Assembly: GCA_030695025.1 (NCBI GenBank) | Contig: JAUYTX010000024.1 | Coordinates: 1 to 64,000 of the forward strand | Direction: 5' to 3' | DNA: 64,000 bases | From: Bacteroidales bacterium | GTDB lineage: Bacteria > Bacteroidota > Bacteroidia > Bacteroidales > UBA932 | Part shown: one piece after another, positions 1 through 8,807 of the stretch | Layout: each line of letters starts with the position of its first letter | Numbering within the stretch: position 1 is the stretch's first letter | Position numbers and translations under genes: made by a program | The notes under the pieces: model-generated | Databases searched by the model: none | Seen by the model: only the letters and a program-made list of their open reading frames with translations | Told to the model about the DNA's origin: nothing

Positions 1-12
1 CAAGCTAATAAT

Positions 13-45
13 AAAGGATCCTCAATTTTGAAGATCCTTTTTTTT
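13..45 (+). terminator. Rho-independent terminator of a gene left of the window
   Basis: An 8-bp perfect stem (13-20 with 33-40) is extended by four more inner pairs (22-25 with 28-31) and followed by a run of T at 38-45. Just before it, positions 6-14 read as three consecutive TAA triplets in one frame. A rightward gene therefore probably ends at the left edge, but its coding part is not in the window. No gene was seen in 46-216. Confidence 0.75.
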
Positions 46-216
46 GTAATACCAAGGCGGGGCTCAATGAACGGTTACAAAAATACACATTATGGTTATT
101 ATAATGCACTATTAAATAGGCTTTTACAAACTAACTTAAAATTCTAATTCCTCTTTTCAAGCAATTTATCTTTAATAGATATAGCTCAGTCGTAAACTCT
201 CGTGAAATAATACCTT

Positions 217-1095
217 TTACGATTTATTGGTTTGTGGTTTTTTCGCTTGTGGTTTGTTAGTTGGTTCTAAGGCTGCCGGAATATTCTTGTAATATCCCCA
301 AAAAATTACTGCTATACCCATAAGAACAAACGGAATACTAAGCCACTGGCCCATATTCAGAGTCATTCCCTGCTCAAAGGCAACCTGTGGCTCTTTTACA
401 AATTCAATGAAGAAACGTGCACCAAAGATTCCTATAAAGAAGAGGCCGAACAGTGTGCCCCTCTTAAGTTTTGGAAGGGCTTTAAAGTAAAGCAGCATCA
501 GAACAGCAAAGGTTACAAGGTAGGCAAGAGCCTCATATAGCTGTGTGGGGTGTTTCGCAATGGTCTCTCCTCTAAGTAGAAAGACAAAACCCCATGGAAG
601 ATCAGTAGGATTACCGTAAATCTCGGAATTCATTAGGTTACCCAGACGAATCAGTGCTCCTGCAAGAGGGGTAGCAACAGCGATTCTGTCCAGCAGCCAC
701 ATATAGTCAAAGTCATATTTTCTGCCGTACTTTTTCACATAATACCAAATTGCAATAAGGATTGCTATTGCACCACCATGACTGGCAAGACCTCCTTCCC
801 ATACCTTCAGAATCTCAAGCGGCCTGGCAAGATAGTACTCCGGTTCATAAAAGAGACAGTGACCCAGTCTGGCCCCTATTACGGCAGAACCTAAGAGAGT
901 ATATAAAAGCATATCCAGAATCTCAATAGGAAGCCCCTCTCTTTTGAAGAATTTTACAAAAATATAGTACCCGATTATGAACCCCGAAACAAAGAGTACG
1001 CTGTAGTACCTGATATGAATTGGCCCGATTGAGAAGATTTCTGGCGAAGGTGCCCAGTTTATCGCCATCGGCAGTATTGCTGCAAGTGTTGACAT
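217..1095 (-). CDS. lgt: Prolipoprotein diacylglyceryl transferase
   Basis: Inner-membrane enzyme that moves diacylglycerol from phosphatidylglycerol to the lipobox Cys of prolipoproteins, the first step of lipoprotein maturation. The 292-residue polytopic protein has the family landmarks: GGLASHGG with the conserved His near 106, and the signature around 150-161 (R150, N153, E158, G161). R227 and E231 have the same four-residue spacing as the essential Arg and Glu of E. coli Lgt. The C-terminus is Lys/Pro/Asn-rich and probably cytoplasmic. The ATG at 1095 places the first hydrophobic segment normally. The neighbouring methyltransferase lies 88 bp upstream on the same strand, so co-transcription is possible. 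Many lipoproteins in this window would be its substrates. Identification is firm. Confidence 0.96.
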   Translation of the reverse strand: MSTLAAILPMAINWAPSPEIFSIGPIHIRYYSVLFVSGFIIGYYIFVKFFKREGLPIEILDMLLYTLLGSAVIGARLGHCLFYEPEYYLARPLEILKVWEGGLASHGGAIAILIAIWYYVKKYGRKYDFDYMWLLDRIAVATPLAGALIRLGNLMNSEIYGNPTDLPWGFVFLLRGETIAKHPTQLYEALAYLVTFAVLMLLYFKALPKLKRGTLFGLFFIGIFGARFFIEFVKEPQVAFEQGMTLNMGQWLSIPFVLMGIAVIFWGYYKNIPAALEPTNKPQAKKPQTNKS

Positions 1096-1183
1096 ATTCG
1101 TTTGTATTCGTTTGTAATCTAAGTTATTTCTTAAACCTATCCCCTCTCTGAGGATATTTTGGTAAGCGCGATATGGTTAGATG

Positions 1184-2116
1184 TTAACGCCTCATGCGGG
1201 TAAAGACACTTAAAGGTAATGCTCTTTTAAATCTATCCTCCAGAAAGAGCTCTCCGTATTCAATCTCTGCTCCGCTATCTTTTTGAAGATTCAGGCCGAA
1301 AGCGCTTTTAACCAACGTCTCTGACAGCAAGGCTGAATATCCGTTTGAATAGAGGTTAAGCACCAGATAGCTATCTTTGAATGCCATTAACCTGGATATT
1401 TCACACATCATATCGTAGAGCAACTCGTCCAGCTTCCACTTTTCTCCATCAGGTCCGTGGCCGTAAGCAGGCGGATCCATTATAATACCCTGATATTTGT
1501 TGCCTCTTTTTGCCTCACGAATGACAAACTTAAGTGCATCTTCAATTACCCATCTTATATTATCAAGATTACTTAACTCCATGTTGGTACGAGCCCAGGT
1601 TACAACCTGCCTCACAGAATCGAGGTGTGTTACATCTGCCCCGGCACATTTGGCCGCAAGCGACGCTGCTCCGGTGTATGCAAACAGGTTTAGAACCTTT
1701 GGTGGTGCCATTTCTGACAGTTTGTTACTCTTGGCAATAGCAAGAGTCTCACTGTAAATATAATCCCAGTTAGGAGCCTGCTCAGGAAATACCCCCACAT
1801 GCTTGAAAGCGGTAAGGCCAAGGCGTAAATTAAAATCAAGCCCTCCCTTTTTATAAGCAATCAGCCACTGCTCCGGCATCTTCTTCAATTGATGCCAAGA
1901 ACCCGAATCCTCCTTTCCTGATTTTCCGAACCCTGCTCCGGTGGTAAAACGGGTGTGAGCCATGGTCATCCACTCTCTTTCTGAGAGTTGCCTGTTCCAA
2001 AGAGCCTTAGGCTCGGGCCTTATTATAAAATATTTGCCGAATCTCTCCAGCTTTTCAAATTCTCCTGAATCAATCAGCTCATAATCACTCCATTTTTGGG
2101 GAGACTCAAGTAACAT
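1184..2116 (-). CDS. Class I SAM-dependent methyltransferase, RlmI/RlmK-like
   Basis: A 310-residue Rossmann-type methyltransferase. The SAM-binding motif I is NLFAYTGA at 143-150, an acidic motif II follows (HLDSV, about 164-168), and motif IV is DPPAYG at 214-219, the DPP(A/F)(Y/F)G pattern of large-subunit rRNA methyltransferases of the RlmI/RlmL-K type. It lacks an obvious N-terminal PUA domain, so it is closer to the stand-alone catalytic domain. The substrate is probably an rRNA base, but this is inferred from the family. It is divergent from pgk with a 110-bp gap and precedes lgt on the same strand. A specific gene name is not justified. Confidence 0.85.
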   Translation of the reverse strand: MLLESPQKWSDYELIDSGEFEKLERFGKYFIIRPEPKALWNRQLSEREWMTMAHTRFTTGAGFGKSGKEDSGSWHQLKKMPEQWLIAYKKGGLDFNLRLGLTAFKHVGVFPEQAPNWDYIYSETLAIAKSNKLSEMAPPKVLNLFAYTGAASLAAKCAGADVTHLDSVRQVVTWARTNMELSNLDNIRWVIEDALKFVIREAKRGNKYQGIIMDPPAYGHGPDGEKWKLDELLYDMMCEISRLMAFKDSYLVLNLYSNGYSALLSETLVKSAFGLNLQKDSGAEIEYGELFLEDRFKRALPLSVFTRMRR

Positions 2117-2182
2117 GGCAAAATATGGTTTTAATTTGTTAATTAATGATCAACGAAGGTAGTAATTTTCTGAGAATATTCT

Positions 2183-2190
2183 TATTTTTG
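2183..2190 (+). promoter_or_regulatory. Candidate -7 box for pgk
   Basis: TATTTTTG matches the Bacteroidota -7 consensus TAnnTTTG and lies 36 bp before the pgk ATG. No clear TTTG -33 box is seen at the usual spacing. Confidence 0.4.
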
Positions 2191-2226
2191 CAGCCTGGTT
2201 ATACAATCCATTAATAATTTTTCCAT

Positions 2227-3486
2227 ATGCAAAACATTGACAATTACAACTTTACTGGAAAAAGAGCGATAGTAAGGGTGGACTTTAATGTCCCTCTTAA
2301 CGAATCATTTCAGATTACTGACGACACCCGCATCAGAGCAGCCATTCCAACCCTTAAAAAGGTTCTGGAGAAGGGCGGTTCTCTGATTATTATGTCACAC
2401 CTTGGCCGTCCTAAAGGCCCAACAGATAAGTACTCCCTTAAGCATATTATACCTGCAATTGAAGAGAAGCTGGGAGCTAAAGTAAAATTTGCAACCGATT
2501 GCATGGGAGAGGATGCCAAGGAGCTCTCTGCCTCACTCAAACCGGGTGAAGTATTGTTGCTTGAGAACCTTCGTTTTTATGCAGAGGAGGAGGGTAAACC
2601 ACGCGGTCTTGCAGAAGATGTAACAGACGAGGTTAAGAAGGCTGCAAAGGCAGAGATGAAGGAGAAGCAGAAGGAGTTTACAAAAAAACTTGCTTCGTAT
2701 GCAGATTGTTACATAAACGATGCATTTGGCACTGCACACCGTGCGCACGCCTCTACAGCTCTTATAGCAAAGCATTTCCCCAACGACAAAATGTTTGGAT
2801 ATGTAATGGAGGGCGAGATTAAGGCAATTGACAAAGTACTAAAATCACCTGAACACCCTGTTACTGCAATTATTGGCGGAGCAAAAGTATCATCAAAGAT
2901 TGCAATCATTGAGAAGCTGTTTGATGTTGTTGATAACATGATTATTGGCGGTGGAATGGTCTTTACTTTTGTAAAGGCTCAGGGCGGAAAAATTGGCAAC
3001 TCTCTTTGCGAAGAAGACCAGATGGAACTTGCTCTCTCTATTCTTGAGAAAGCAAAAGCAAAAGGTGTAAAACTATACTATTCGGGAGAGGTTATTGCTG
3101 CTGACTCATTCAGCAACGATGCAAAAACAATGATATGTCTTGACAACAATATTCCTGATGGATGGTTGGGTATGGATGCTGCTCCTTCTACACTTAAAGA
3201 GTGGGAAGAGGTTCTAAGAGCCTCTAAAACAGTTCTCTGGAACGGCCCCGTAGGTGTGTTTGAGATGCCTGCTTTTGCAAACGGAACCAACAAAATTGCA
3301 GAGATACTCGCAGATATTACCTCTCATGGTGTATTCACCCTTGTGGGCGGAGGCGACTCTGTGGCAGCAGTCACCCAAATGGGTTTTGCCAACAAAGTAA
3401 GCTATGTCTCTACAGGTGGCGGTGCAATGCTTGAGTATCTTGAGGGAATTGAACTTCCGGGTATTGCCGCAATAAAGGAGAGCTAA
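2227..3486 (+). CDS. pgk: Phosphoglycerate kinase
   Basis: Glycolytic/gluconeogenic enzyme converting 1,3-bisphosphoglycerate and ADP to 3-phosphoglycerate and ATP in the cytoplasm. The 419-residue length is typical of Bacteroidota, slightly longer than the E. coli protein because of a Lys/Glu-rich insert near residues 123-150. Visible motifs are RVDFNVPL at 17-24 (substrate-binding Arg and Asp), GGAKVSSK in the nucleotide-binding domain, NGPVGVFE, and GGGDS at 374-378 followed by STGGGA at 395-400. It appears monocistronic: a TAnnTTTG box lies upstream and a strong hairpin follows the stop. Identification is firm. Confidence 0.98.
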   Translation: MQNIDNYNFTGKRAIVRVDFNVPLNESFQITDDTRIRAAIPTLKKVLEKGGSLIIMSHLGRPKGPTDKYSLKHIIPAIEEKLGAKVKFATDCMGEDAKELSASLKPGEVLLLENLRFYAEEEGKPRGLAEDVTDEVKKAAKAEMKEKQKEFTKKLASYADCYINDAFGTAHRAHASTALIAKHFPNDKMFGYVMEGEIKAIDKVLKSPEHPVTAIIGGAKVSSKIAIIEKLFDVVDNMIIGGGMVFTFVKAQGGKIGNSLCEEDQMELALSILEKAKAKGVKLYYSGEVIAADSFSNDAKTMICLDNNIPDGWLGMDAAPSTLKEWEEVLRASKTVLWNGPVGVFEMPAFANGTNKIAEILADITSHGVFTLVGGGDSVAAVTQMGFANKVSYVSTGGGAMLEYLEGIELPGIAAIKES

Positions 3487-3513
3487 TTGATTCTCGCATA
3501 ATTTTTAAGACAT

Positions 3514-3540
3514 AAGGGCTGCCATTGGCAGCCCTTTACT
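3514..3540 (+). terminator. Terminator hairpin after pgk
   Basis: A perfect 10-bp GC-rich stem (3514-3523 with 3527-3536) has a three-base loop and is followed by a short T-rich tail. It lies 27 bp past the pgk stop. On the other strand it lacks a T run, so it probably acts on pgk rather than on frr. Confidence 0.7.
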
Positions 3541-3602
3541 TATATTAATTCTTCAGTTTCACCCTGACAATTAACAGGTTGTCGGTCTCTTTAAGACCAT
3601 TA

Positions 3603-4169
3603 TCAGACAGTCATAATTTCCTTCTCTTTGTGGGCAAGAGCTTCGTCAACTTTTTTGTTGTAGTTGTCGGTCTCTTTCTGAATTGCCGCCTCACCATCTT
3701 TAACTACATCTTCCGGCAGACCATCTTTCTGGTACTTCTTTAGAAGTTCAACACCGTCTCTTCTGGCGTTTCTGATACTGATCTTTGCTGTTTCACCTTC
3801 GGCTTTAACCTTTTTTACAAGCTCCTTACGGCGCTCCTCTGTTAACGGCGGAACATTTATTCTTATATGCTCTCCATTATTCTGAGGGGTGAAACCGATA
3901 TTTGCAACCATAATTGCCTTCTCAATTGGCGCAATCATTTTTTTGTCCCAAGGCTGAATGAGCATTGTCTTGGCATCTGGTGTAGTAACACTCGCTACCT
4001 GAGGTACAGGTGTAGGAGTTCCATAGTAGTCAACCATGATGTTGTTAAAAACTGCAGGGTTTGCCTTACCGGCACGATAGCTTTTAAGCTCCTCTTCGAG
4101 GTGTAAAAGCGCTTTGTCCATACGCTCCTTTGATGCTGAAATTACCTCTTTTTGCTTACTTATATCCAT
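3603..4169 (-). CDS. frr: Ribosome recycling factor
   Basis: Acts with EF-G to split post-termination ribosomes. At 188 residues it has near-standard length. Conserved blocks seen are SYRAGKANP (30-38), NIGFTPQNNGEHIRI (90-104), the PLTEERR segment at 108-114, and SIRNARRD around 131-138 with the conserved Arg of domain I. It lies 15 bp downstream of pyrH on the same strand, the usual pyrH-frr pairing of bacteria, so the two are almost certainly co-transcribed. Identification is firm. Confidence 0.98.
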   Translation of the reverse strand: MDISKQKEVISASKERMDKALLHLEEELKSYRAGKANPAVFNNIMVDYYGTPTPVPQVASVTTPDAKTMLIQPWDKKMIAPIEKAIMVANIGFTPQNNGEHIRINVPPLTEERRKELVKKVKAEGETAKISIRNARRDGVELLKKYQKDGLPEDVVKDGEAAIQKETDNYNKKVDEALAHKEKEIMTV

Positions 4170-4184
4170 AATTTTAATATTTAA

Positions 4185-4892
4185 TTATTCTTTTATTAAA
4201 GTACCTACCTCTTCTCCCTTTACAATTTTAATAAGATTTCCCTTTCGGTTAATATCAAATACTACTATAGGTATTTTGTTCTCACGACAGAGTGCAAATG
4301 CTGTCATGTCCATAATTTTCAAATTGTCTGCGAGTGCCTTTGTGTATGAAAGTGTAGAGAATTTTACCGCTTTAGGGTCTTTTTCAGGATCTGCATTATA
4401 AACTCCATCTACCCGGGTGCCTTTGAGTAACGCATTTACACCCAGTTCTGCTGCCCTAAGAGCTGCCGCAGAGTCTGTTGTGAAAAAGGGGTTGCCTGTT
4501 CCTCCTGCAATAATTGCTACTCCGCCTCTCTCTAACAGTGCAAGAGCTGTGTCTCTTTCGTAGTATTTTGCAAAGGGCTCCATTGGCGTTGCAGTAAAAA
4601 CTTCCGATTCAAGACCTTCAGCCTTGATTGCCAGCGAAAGAGCGATGCTGTTGATAACAGTAGCCAGCATACCCATTTGGTCACCTTTTACCCTGTCAAA
4701 CCCTTTTCCTACTCCCGAGAGCCCCCTGAAGATGTTTCCTCCACCAACTACAATTGATACTCCTGTACCCGATTTAACCACCTCTGCCACCTCTTTTGCG
4801 TACACTGCGAGGATATCTTCGTCCAGCCCACCGCCGGAATTTCCTCCCAGGCTTTCACCGCTTAATTTGAGAAGCACTTTGTTGTATTTCAT
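4185..4892 (-). CDS. pyrH: UMP kinase
   Basis: Amino-acid-kinase-fold enzyme that phosphorylates UMP to UDP in pyrimidine nucleotide synthesis. The 235-residue protein shows KLSGESLGG at 9-17 and GGGNIFRG at 50-57, both forming phosphate and nucleotide contacts. The later segment GTGNPFFTTDSAA is the UMP-binding and catalytic loop. It heads the pyrH-frr operon and is divergent from sdhC. A promoter with both boxes is visible upstream at 4938-4968. Identification is firm. Confidence 0.98.
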   Translation of the reverse strand: MKYNKVLLKLSGESLGGNSGGGLDEDILAVYAKEVAEVVKSGTGVSIVVGGGNIFRGLSGVGKGFDRVKGDQMGMLATVINSIALSLAIKAEGLESEVFTATPMEPFAKYYERDTALALLERGGVAIIAGGTGNPFFTTDSAAALRAAELGVNALLKGTRVDGVYNADPEKDPKAVKFSTLSYTKALADNLKIMDMTAFALCRENKIPIVVFDINRKGNLIKIVKGEEVGTLIKE

Positions 4893-4937
4893 TTGAAAAG
4901 AGTTTTTTTACCCTCTAACTGAGTGTGTTTATCCGAA

Positions 4938-4968
4938 CAAAAATACTTAAAGATTATGAAATTAACAA
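4938..4968 (-). promoter_or_regulatory. Candidate promoter of pyrH-frr
   Basis: On the minus strand TATTTTTG (4938-4945) fits the TAnnTTTG -7 consensus, with a TTG (4966-4968) exactly 20 bp upstream. It lies 46 bp before the pyrH ATG. Confidence 0.5.
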
Positions 4969-4977
4969 GCAACGGTA

Positions 4978-4985
4978 TATCTTTG
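4978..4985 (+). promoter_or_regulatory. Candidate -7 box of sdhC
   Basis: TATCTTTG is a perfect TAnnTTTG match, 46 bp before the sdhC ATG and back-to-back with the pyrH promoter. No TTTG box is visible at 19-21 bp upstream. Confidence 0.45.
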
Positions 4986-5031
4986 CGGGGGTTAATCAGA
5001 GGGTAACCTTCAATCAATAACACATTTTAAT

Positions 5032-5694
5032 ATGGGAAATATTCTCACCTCATCAATAGGCAAAAAACTCATAATGAGCATAACAGGCCTTTTTCTTATT
5101 TTATTTCTATTCATTCACATGCTTGCCAACTCGGCATATATTTTCGGACCTGAGGCATTTGATGCTGTCATAGAATTTATGGGGTCTCCATTTATTGTGG
5201 CAATGGTACCGGTGCTTGCTGCCGGATTTGTAATCCATATAATTTATGCCGCATACCTTACCCGTTATAACATGAAAGCAAGAGGCAGTCAGAGGTACGA
5301 GGTTGCAAACGCAACTCAGGGTGACTCCTGGGCCTCACAGAATATGTTTGTGCTGGGTGTTATAATCTTTGGCGTTCTGGTTTTGCACCTCTCTCACTTT
5401 TGGGCTAAAATGCAACTTCCTGAATTTACCGGAGGTCATGCGGAGAATGGCAATGTTCTCATGGAACAGACTTTTGGCAATATCTGGATTACTCTGGTTT
5501 ATCTTGTTTGGTTTGCAGCTTTGTGGTTTCACCTTACTCACGGATTCTGGAGTGCTTTTCAGACTTTAGGTGCAAACAACAGTAAATGGTTGGGCAGATT
5601 AAAGGTCGTTTCTTATCTTTATTCGACTGTAATAGCTCTGGGATTCAGCACAATTGCTATTTTCTCCTATCTTAAGGCAAACGGAATTATTTAG
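5032..5694 (+). CDS. sdhC: Succinate dehydrogenase/fumarate reductase cytochrome b subunit (b558 type)
   Basis: Five-helix membrane anchor that carries heme b and the quinone site of complex II/fumarate reductase. The 220-residue protein has about five hydrophobic segments with histidines at typical heme-ligand places: H29, H69, H119/H122 and H167/H170. Family members in Bacteroidota are normally followed at once by the flavoprotein and iron-sulfur subunit genes. Here the next gene is hemW on the opposite strand, so the catalytic subunits are not adjacent. The start at 5032 is supported by the upstream TAnnTTTG box and the normal N-terminus. The family call is firm; whether it serves SDH or fumarate reductase is not decidable from this gene alone. 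Confidence 0.92.
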   Translation: MGNILTSSIGKKLIMSITGLFLILFLFIHMLANSAYIFGPEAFDAVIEFMGSPFIVAMVPVLAAGFVIHIIYAAYLTRYNMKARGSQRYEVANATQGDSWASQNMFVLGVIIFGVLVLHLSHFWAKMQLPEFTGGHAENGNVLMEQTFGNIWITLVYLVWFAALWFHLTHGFWSAFQTLGANNSKWLGRLKVVSYLYSTVIALGFSTIAIFSYLKANGII

Positions 5695-5702
5695 ACGCCT
5701 CA

Positions 5703-6836
5703 TCAGGCAAAAAGATCTCTTATTATCCCGTCGGAGACAAATAGATGTTCCGGCGGGATTCTTATTTTTCCGGACTCTTCCAAAAGGAATCCGGCCTCAG
5801 TTAACCTCCCAAGTTCAGACTGGAATTGATGTTTTATAAATTTCTTAAATGAGTTTTCAAGAACCTCCTTGTCTATCCCCTCTGTTCTTCTCAGGGAGAG
5901 CATTATATATTCGTTAAATCTATCCTTTAGACTCTGCTTGTGAGACCTTCCAAAACTCTCACCTCTATTCATTGCCTTAATGTATGCATCCAAAGAGGAG
6001 AAGTTGCGATGCCTAACTGTTCCGTCAAAAGAGTGTGCAGATGGCCCGAATCCGAAATAGGGTGTAAAATCCCAGTAGGAGCTGTTGTGTTGCGAGTATA
6101 GCCCCGGTTTGCAAAAACTTGATACCTCATACTGAATGTAACCTCCCTTTGCCAACTCTTCCTGAAGCATAGAGTACTGTCTGGCTGATGATTCATCCGG
6201 TGGTTGGAGATATGTACCCTTAATGTAGTTTCGGTGAAGTGTTGTCCCTTTTTCGATACTCATCTGGTAGGCAGATATGTGTTCCGGTGAAAGGGAGATT
6301 GCTTTAAGAAGGTTCTCTTTCCACTCTTCGGTTGTGAGCATCTCAAATCCAAAAATAAGATCTATGCTTATGTTTGAAAAACCGGCTTTACGGGCCAGTT
6401 CAAATGAGTTAAGTGCCGTTAGGGAGTTGTGCCGTCTGTTCATCCATTTTAGGTGCTGATCATTGAATGACTGAATGCCCATGCTCAGGCGGTTAAACCC
6501 ACATTCGCAGAGGCCGTCGAGGTATTGAGAGGTGATATCGTCAGGGTTAACCTCTATGGAGAGTTCCCTGATTCCGGCTGCGTGAGGGTAGTTCTCATAT
6601 AGAGCGTTTAGAATAGCTTTAAGAGATGGGATGCTAATTAAAGAAGGGGTTCCGCCACCGAAATAAACGGTATTGACGGTTAACCCCTTGTTTTTGAAAT
6701 CATTTGACCTAGTAACTACCTCTTTTACAAGAGCCTCTGTAAATTCATCCACCTTTTCTGTCTGATTCACAGAGTAAAAATCACAGTAACTGCAAAACTG
6801 AGAACAGAAGGGAATGTGTATGTATATCCCGGCCAA
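5703..6836 (-). CDS. hemW: Radical SAM protein HemW (heme chaperone, coproporphyrinogen oxidase-like)
   Basis: A 377-residue radical SAM protein with the [4Fe-4S] motif CxxxCxxC at C11, C15 and C18 in the typical HIPFC...YCDF context, then YFGGGTPS in the SAM-binding region. HemW proteins bind heme and are related to HemN but are not themselves coproporphyrinogen oxidases; many are annotated with the older name. The start is a TTG at 6836, two bases past the TAA of the upstream gene. The cluster motif begins so close to the N-terminus that little shift is possible. No Shine-Dalgarno sequence is visible, which suggests translation coupled to the upstream gene. It is convergent with sdhC across 8 bp. 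Confidence 0.93.
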   Translation of the reverse strand: MAGIYIHIPFCSQFCSYCDFYSVNQTEKVDEFTEALVKEVVTRSNDFKNKGLTVNTVYFGGGTPSLISIPSLKAILNALYENYPHAAGIRELSIEVNPDDITSQYLDGLCECGFNRLSMGIQSFNDQHLKWMNRRHNSLTALNSFELARKAGFSNISIDLIFGFEMLTTEEWKENLLKAISLSPEHISAYQMSIEKGTTLHRNYIKGTYLQPPDESSARQYSMLQEELAKGGYIQYEVSSFCKPGLYSQHNSSYWDFTPYFGFGPSAHSFDGTVRHRNFSSLDAYIKAMNRGESFGRSHKQSLKDRFNEYIMLSLRRTEGIDKEVLENSFKKFIKHQFQSELGRLTEAGFLLEESGKIRIPPEHLFVSDGIIRDLFA

Positions 6837-6838
6837 AG

Positions 6839-7711
6839 TTATCTAAGAAGCATATCGGTACTTCCCAGCCTTGACTCTTCTGTAAAGACGTCTACAGTAT
6901 ATACCCCTTTAACATACGGTTGATTGCTAGAAAAGAATATGCATACCTCCAGTTCGCTGCCCTGGTAATCAACCTCCCTTACGGCAGAGTAGATCATCTG
7001 TTCTCCTGCTGAGGTGAATATTTGCTGTTGAGAATTGGTCATAAGAATACCATCCGGACCTTTTACCCTAATGTAGATTCTTCTTGGACCCTTTATCGCG
7101 ATTGTGTTCTCTACCAGATTAAGACAAGTTTTAAGCTTTGCTGCTCTGCTGCTTCTGTCAGTATCTTTGTCCGAAGAGTTGATTGCTGTCATAACAAATC
7201 CTCTGCCTTTAAGTACAGACCCAACCTCTACCTTTTTTGCATACTCCTCTGTGGTGGTAATCAATTTATCGTACCTCTGTCTTGACTCCTTGGCCTCATC
7301 TTTTGCCACAGCAACATCTTTCCTCAGAGAGATATTAAGTGTATTAAGAGAGTCAATCTGCTGGATGTATGTTCTCATTATACTCCTGAGAGTGCCCAAC
7401 TCTTTCTCGTATTCGCGTATTTTTGATCTGTTGGTTGCCTCGGTGGTTTTAATCCGTTCTATGAGCTGATCTACCTTTTCGCGCTCTCTGTCCAGCTCTG
7501 CATTCAAGCTGTCATTATTGGTTGTAAGAACGCCATAGTCATCTCTTAATTGAATCATCTGGGTAGTAAGCTGATCTTTCTCAACAGTAAGGTCTTTGAC
7601 CATTCCGTTCTTCTCTACCCATATCCATGCAAGTATCGCTGCCAGTATAACAGCAACTACTGCCATTCCAATAACCAGTCTCTTTAAATTCTTTTCATTT
7701 CCCATAATCAT
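6839..7711 (-). CDS. Single-pass membrane protein with long coiled coil, function unknown
   Basis: 290 residues with one predicted transmembrane segment at about 11-31, a heptad-rich, Glu/Lys/Arg/Gln-rich coiled coil at about 33-165, and a compact C-terminal domain (about 170-290) rich in beta-type residues. The topology suggests a short cytoplasmic N-terminus and a periplasmic coiled coil plus terminal domain. I recognise no catalytic motif; proteins of this layout are common conserved hypotheticals in Bacteroidota. It is followed two bases later by the TTG start of hemW, so the two are co-transcribed. Two ATGs (7711 and 7705) are possible starts. Confidence 0.75.
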   Translation of the reverse strand: MIMGNEKNLKRLVIGMAVVAVILAAILAWIWVEKNGMVKDLTVEKDQLTTQMIQLRDDYGVLTTNNDSLNAELDREREKVDQLIERIKTTEATNRSKIREYEKELGTLRSIMRTYIQQIDSLNTLNISLRKDVAVAKDEAKESRQRYDKLITTTEEYAKKVEVGSVLKGRGFVMTAINSSDKDTDRSSRAAKLKTCLNLVENTIAIKGPRRIYIRVKGPDGILMTNSQQQIFTSAGEQMIYSAVREVDYQGSELEVCIFFSSNQPYVKGVYTVDVFTEESRLGSTDMLLR

Positions 7712-7782
7712 ATTGTGTTTTATGCCTTCTCAGTCCTACAAAAATAGCAATTTTATCCTAAATGGTATTGATTATTTTTTGT

Positions 7783-7790
7783 TAGCTTTG
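7783..7790 (+). promoter_or_regulatory. Candidate -7 box of the ROK kinase gene
   Basis: TAGCTTTG matches TAnnTTTG 41 bp before the ATG at 7832. No good -33 box is seen. Confidence 0.4.
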
Positions 7791-7831
7791 TCATTCTATA
7801 TCAATTTAAGAACAAATTTAATGCCTCGTTT

Positions 7832-8794
7832 ATGAAAAAACTTGTAGCCGGAATTGACATAGGTGGAACCAACACCGTTTTTGCGCTCGTTGATGAGTCA
7901 GGGACAATTCATGGGAGTGGTACTTTCCCCACCAACAGATACGAAAAATTCAACGACTTTATCATTGCAATCAGAGACGGTATTCTGGAGTTATCCAAGG
8001 AGGTTGATTTCCCCCACAAGATTGCCGGAATAGGCATTGGAGCTCCCAATGGGAACTATTATACAGGGTGCATTGAATCAGCTGCAAACCTTATCTGGAA
8101 AGAGAATCTTCCAATAGTTGAGAAGCTTAAGATTCTTTTTGGAGGGGTCCCGGTAGTGCTTACAAATGATGCAAATGCTGCAGCCATCGGAGAGATGATT
8201 TACGGCGGAGCAAAGGGGATGAAGAATTTTGTGGTTATTACTCTTGGAACAGGTCTTGGCAGCGGTTTTGTTGTTAATGGGGAGGTTCTTTACGGACATG
8301 ATGGATTTGCCGGTGAGTATGGCCATATTGTTTACAAAAGAGAGGGTCGTCAGTGCGGCTGCGGTAAAAGAGGGTGTCTTGAGACCTACGTATCTGCGCC
8401 CGGAATAAAGAGAACCACATTCGAACTTCTCTCAAATGAGAACTATCAGAGCTCTCTAAGAGATATTACATTCGCAAATATGACATCAAAAGATGTTGCA
8501 ATGGCAGCAGCCACAGGTGACAAAATCGCTAACGAAGCTTTTGAAACAACAGGACGCATTCTTGGTGAAGCACTTGCCGATCTGGTTGCAATAACTACTC
8601 CCGAGGCAATTTTCCTCTTTGGAGGGCTGGCTAAATCAGGCAACCTTATTCTGGAACCAACCAAAAGGGCGTTTGAAGAGAACCTTTTAAAGATGTGGAA
8701 AGGGAAGGTAAAACTTCTTCTTTCGGGACTTGATGAGGACAATGCCGCAATCCTGGGCTCTTCGGCACTAGCATGGAAAGAACTTAACAGATAA
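7832..8794 (+). CDS. ROK family sugar kinase, probably glucokinase
   Basis: 320-residue ROK kinase that probably phosphorylates glucose or a related hexose. Visible features are the phosphate-1 motif DIGGTNT at 9-15, catalytic Asp in TNDANAA (D113), TLGTGLG at 137-143, and the ROK zinc site formed by H165 and C175, C177 and C182 (QCGCGKRGCLE). No N-terminal DNA-binding domain is present, so it is an enzyme rather than a ROK repressor. The next gene starts 13 bp later on the same strand. The exact sugar is inferred; other ROK hexokinase activities are possible. Confidence 0.88.
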   Translation: MKKLVAGIDIGGTNTVFALVDESGTIHGSGTFPTNRYEKFNDFIIAIRDGILELSKEVDFPHKIAGIGIGAPNGNYYTGCIESAANLIWKENLPIVEKLKILFGGVPVVLTNDANAAAIGEMIYGGAKGMKNFVVITLGTGLGSGFVVNGEVLYGHDGFAGEYGHIVYKREGRQCGCGKRGCLETYVSAPGIKRTTFELLSNENYQSSLRDITFANMTSKDVAMAAATGDKIANEAFETTGRILGEALADLVAITTPEAIFLFGGLAKSGNLILEPTKRAFEENLLKMWKGKVKLLLSGLDEDNAAILGSSALAWKELNR

Positions 8795-8807
8795 AAAACA
8801 GATATTT

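Noticed and set aside
1096..1115. Two tandem copies of a 10-mer just upstream of the lgt start
   Set aside because: Only two copies of a short AT-rich word, with no promoter context. Most likely a small slippage event, not a regulatory repeat.
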